Under the pieces are notes generated by a model. It was not told the origin of the DNA, did not search any database, and saw only the letters and a program-made list of their open reading frames with translations. This document shows, one piece after another, positions 61,527-64,000 of a stretch of DNA of 64,000 bases. Each line of letters starts with the position of its first letter. Position 1 is the first letter of the stretch. A program made the position numbers and the translations under genes. Source of the DNA: Chitinophaga filiformis (lineage in GTDB: Bacteria > Bacteroidota > Bacteroidia > Chitinophagales > Chitinophagaceae); the NCBI RefSeq assembly GCF_021646545.1, contig NZ_JAKIRP010000015.1, forward strand, positions 124,001 to 188,000. The letters are read 5' to 3'.

Positions 61527-61928
61527 TTAGTGTACTGATATATGCAACAGATGAGTCAGCAAATGTACCAGGTCGCTAAACTTTGAGGGCTTGGTAATAA
61601 AGTCGACGGCACCGAGACGGCGCATTTCTTCATTGTCATCATCCAGCTTGGATGTTGTAAAGATAACGACAGGTATGTCGGCAAATCGTTCCTGCTGCTT
61701 TAATTTAATGAGACATTGCTTACCATTGAGTTTGGGCATATTGAGGTCAAGAAATATAACATCAGGTGTTGGAGTATTCACTACATTTAACAATTGGAGT
61801 GCTTCATAACCATTACCGGCACTCAGGCAGCATATGTGATTGTCTATTTCCTGCAGCGCTTCTACGAACATTTCTACATCATCTGGATCGTCGTCGGCGA
61901 TAAGGACAGTTTTGGCTTTTGTAAGCAT
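61527..61928 (-). CDS. Single-domain response regulator
   Basis: A 133-residue CheY/Rcp1-like receiver. VLIADDDPDDVEMF (acidic pair) near 8-21, phospho-acceptor Asp in VIFLDLNMPKLNG near 57, the Thr switch in VIFTTSK near 90, and the Lys in FITKPSK near 113. The D-D-D-P-D-D pattern is typical of Rcp1-type regulators that pair with bacteriophytochrome-like kinases. No kinase is adjacent. Confidence 0.88.
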   Translation of the reverse strand: MLTKAKTVLIADDDPDDVEMFVEALQEIDNHICCLSAGNGYEALQLLNVVNTPTPDVIFLDLNMPKLNGKQCLIKLKQQERFADIPVVIFTTSKLDDDNEEMRRLGAVDFITKPSKFSDLVHLLTHLLHISVH

Positions 61929-62104
61929 AGATAGTAAGTACGGAGTTAGTTTAATTTAATTAATTAGTTAATTTGGCTTGTGGGGAATATGTAACTTAGT
62001 GTTTGCATTCTCCTAGTATACAGTACATTTAAGGCCATTGCCATTATGCGTGAAAATACAAAAAATAGACCAGCAACGGGGGTGAGTGCTGGCATGTCAT
62101 AACA

Positions 62105-62821
62105 TCATCCGGGAATACCATAACCAGACAGCCTGATCAGCTCCTTTACATCTGTAATCCAGATCTTTCTTCCCTGTGAGTTCAGAATGCCCGCGGCTTT
62201 GAATTCCGTGAGGATCCTGACGATATTTTCCGTACCGGTACCAACTATATTGGCAAGGTCGCTACGGGAAAGATTGATCACTATTTCTCCTCCAGGCACT
62301 GTTTCCGCTTTAAATTTCTCGCGTAACACAATCAATGCAATGGCCAGTCTTTCCTTCACCGAACGGTGTGCAAATACAGAAATGCTGTTTGTCAGTACAG
62401 TAAATTCATGACTGAGTGCTTTCAGCAGCCTCCGGGGTAATACGCTGGACCTTTCCAGTACAGCTATAAAGTCTTCTTTGGGGATAAATGAAATGATGCT
62501 GTCTTCCAATGTGGCGGCAGAATCGGGGTAATGTTCCTCCGCCAGAATAGCGTGATACCCGATTAATTCTCCGGTGTTGGCCACATATATGATCTGTTCC
62601 CTGTCGTTCTGGTCCACCTGGTATTTCTTCACTTTACCCTTTTTGATAAAGAAAATACCCGAAGCCACAGCCCCCTCCCTGAAAATGATCTCCCCCTTAC
62701 CATATCGCTGTTCGTGCATATGGGAATAGAGATCTGCCCGCTCATCGTCCGGCAGATTGTTCAAAATGGAGTGCGATTTAAAATTCCATTTGTCAATAGG
62801 AAACAGACCCGCTAAACTCAT
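62105..62821 (-). CDS. Crp/Fnr-family transcriptional regulator
   Basis: A 238-residue regulator from the ATG at 62821 (the frame stays open to 62890). The cyclic-nucleotide-type beta-roll covers about 15-130 (REGAVASGIFFIKKGKVKKY) and the helix-turn-helix about 175-215 (INLSRSDLANIVGTGTENIVRIL). There is no Cys cluster for an Fe-S centre at the N-terminus, so it is not Fnr itself. A close paralogue begins at 63765. Confidence 0.87.
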   Translation of the reverse strand: MSLAGLFPIDKWNFKSHSILNNLPDDERADLYSHMHEQRYGKGEIIFREGAVASGIFFIKKGKVKKYQVDQNDREQIIYVANTGELIGYHAILAEEHYPDSAATLEDSIISFIPKEDFIAVLERSSVLPRRLLKALSHEFTVLTNSISVFAHRSVKERLAIALIVLREKFKAETVPGGEIVINLSRSDLANIVGTGTENIVRILTEFKAAGILNSQGRKIWITDVKELIRLSGYGIPG

Positions 62822-62972
62822 AGTAATAAGCCCATGTAATGAAAAGTGATCTTTTGCAGTTTTTTTATTGAAAAGTATCAGTGAAATCAACTGGTATCAA
62901 AGGTACCTTCGCAATGTGAAAATATCAACTGTCAGTAATTGATAATGCGCCAATTTACCAATTGATCATAAA

Positions 62973-63566
62973 ATGGGAAATGCAATAATGAGACCGACAT
63001 GGTTCATGGCAGATGCCTCATTCGACTGGTTATATCCGGAAAGAATCCAACAGATGTCCCGCAGGCACTGGACGCCGATGCGCATCGCGAAGAAAGCTGC
63101 CGGCTTTCTGGCGGAAGAAGGGAAGAAGGTACTCGATATAGGAAGTGGCGTGGGCAAATTTACTCTTATAGGCGCTCATTATTATCCCCGGTCGTTTTTT
63201 TACGGCGTAGAACAGAGGAGCGAACTGCATCATTATGCACTCGCAGCACAGGAATATACAAAAACGGAGAATGCGGCTTTCATTAATCTGAACTTCACAC
63301 AGGTGAACCTTGCTGCGTATGATCACTTTTACTTTTACAATGCCTTCTTTGAGAATTTAGCTACCAGGGACACGATAGATCATCATATTGAATATTCCGA
63401 TAGCTTATATCAGTATTATTCGCGTTACCTGTACAGAGAGCTGGACAGGAAACCTGCGGGAACCAGACTGGTGACTTACCATAGCCTTCACGATGAAATA
63501 CCACCCGCTTACCGGCTGGTAGAAACCTCTGCAGACTTTTTCCTGAAAATGTGGGTGAAAAGATAG
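62973..63566 (+). CDS. Class I SAM-dependent methyltransferase
   Basis: A 197-residue methyltransferase. AdoMet motif I is KVLDIGSGVGKFTLIGA (near 52-68), with FYGVEQRSEL as motif II. FYFYNAFFEN near 119 replaces the usual acceptor-side motif. It is divergent from one Crp-type gene and followed 198 bp later by its paralogue. The acceptor is not known. Confidence 0.72.
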   Translation: MGNAIMRPTWFMADASFDWLYPERIQQMSRRHWTPMRIAKKAAGFLAEEGKKVLDIGSGVGKFTLIGAHYYPRSFFYGVEQRSELHHYALAAQEYTKTENAAFINLNFTQVNLAAYDHFYFYNAFFENLATRDTIDHHIEYSDSLYQYYSRYLYRELDRKPAGTRLVTYHSLHDEIPPAYRLVETSADFFLKMWVKR

Positions 63567-63764
63567 TTATCAGAAACCAACCTCAGTTATCTGCATCCAT
63601 GCATATTACATACTCGAAAGGTTAGACAAGGCAGATATGGCGTTTGCGAATAGCATTACGCTATCTCTAACTTGAACAATAGGAGAGAGGGGGTACTTCA
63701 GTGCTCCCTTAACTTATTCAGGCCGTCCATAGGGGTTGCTTTTAAAATAGTAACTTGTGCACCT

Positions 63765-64000
63765 ATGAGTATCCGGGATAAGTTTCCAATTGATAAATGG
63801 GATTTTAAAAGTGAGTCCATCCTGGCCGATCTGCCACCTGCGGTATATGAGATGCTGACAGCTCATATGAGTGAAAAGGTTTATCAGAAGAATGAGCAGG
63901 TCTTCAGGGAAGGGATGTATCCCTCCGGAATATTCTATATCACCAAAGGCAAGGTCAAAAAATATAAAGTAGACAAGGAAGGCAAGGAACAGATCATTTA
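63765..64000 (+). CDS. Crp/Fnr-family regulator paralogue (cut by window end)
   Basis: The ATG at 63765 opens a frame to the window edge: MSIRDKFPIDKWDFKSESIL and onward, with FREGMYPSGIFYITKGKVKKYKV, closely matching the regulator at 62105 (shared FPIDKW-x-FKS-SIL start and GIF-I-KGKVKKY core). About 78 residues are visible; the DNA-binding part lies outside. Confidence 0.85.
   Translation, partial: MSIRDKFPIDKWDFKSESILADLPPAVYEMLTAHMSEKVYQKNEQVFREGMYPSGIFYITKGKVKKYKVDKEGKEQII

Noticed and set aside
1..64000. CRISPR array or complete insertion sequence
   Set aside because: No regularly spaced repeats and no transposase frame with terminal inverted repeats were seen.

Overview
The window looks like a chromosomal segment of a Bacteroidota bacterium close to Chitinophaga (family Chitinophagaceae). 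Signs of this are promoters of the TTTG / TAnnTTTG type, a secreted protein with a C-terminal type IX secretion sorting domain, a KFGKS-type TyrRS, the short AMP nucleosidase, the CcmB-CcmC-CcmD arrangement and abundant SusC/D-era style glycoside hydrolases. The assignment rests on protein style only; no 16S rRNA gene is present.

Layout. 1-29.7 kb is mostly core genome: tyrS (cut by the window edge), a dTDP-rhamnose set (rfbB-rfbC-rfbD, no rfbA), a UDP-glucuronate/UDP-xylose set with a DegT aminotransferase, waaA, thymidine kinase, a GtrA-like membrane protein, biotin carboxylase, cytochrome c maturation genes, glutamate dehydrogenase, AMP nucleosidase, a double-ATPase oligopeptide ABC protein, queA, ispD, an oxidoreductase, radC, prs, rplY, pth, a FAH-family protein, and a MarR regulator facing a fused alpha-keto acid dehydrogenase E1. 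A tRNA-Met(CAT) follows at 29.6 kb.

29.7-36.8 kb is low in gene density, AT-richer and patchy. It holds unknown small proteins, a GNAT acetyltransferase, an NlpC/P60-DUF1566 lipoprotein, a second methionine aminopeptidase-type gene, and at least three decayed pieces: the C-terminus of a tyrosine recombinase, a fragment of a VirD4/TraG-like coupling protein, and a frameshifted small lipoprotein. I read this as the scar of an integrated element.

36.9-50.9 kb holds an aldehyde dehydrogenase under a palindromic operator that overlaps its promoter, a methyltransferase, a glycan-degradation block (GH2, GH29 fucosidase, GH36-type galactosidase on one strand; two lyase-like secreted proteins on the other) with LacI-type palindromes upstream of both arms, and a NarL-type two-component system with two companion genes.

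51.0-61.4 kb is the most interesting part: eight consecutive plus-strand genes encoding a caspase-like protease, a membrane-anchored TIR-FGE protein, a YegP-like protein, a TerB-like protein, a coiled-coil membrane protein, a vWA-like lipoprotein, a large ATPase of the BrxC/BrxD (DUF2791) type with SAP-like repeats, and an Lhr-like helicase. The domains are those of bacterial conflict (immune) systems, but PglX, PglZ and BrxC, which define BREX, are not here. The window ends with a single-domain response regulator and two paralogous Crp/Fnr regulators flanking a small methyltransferase.
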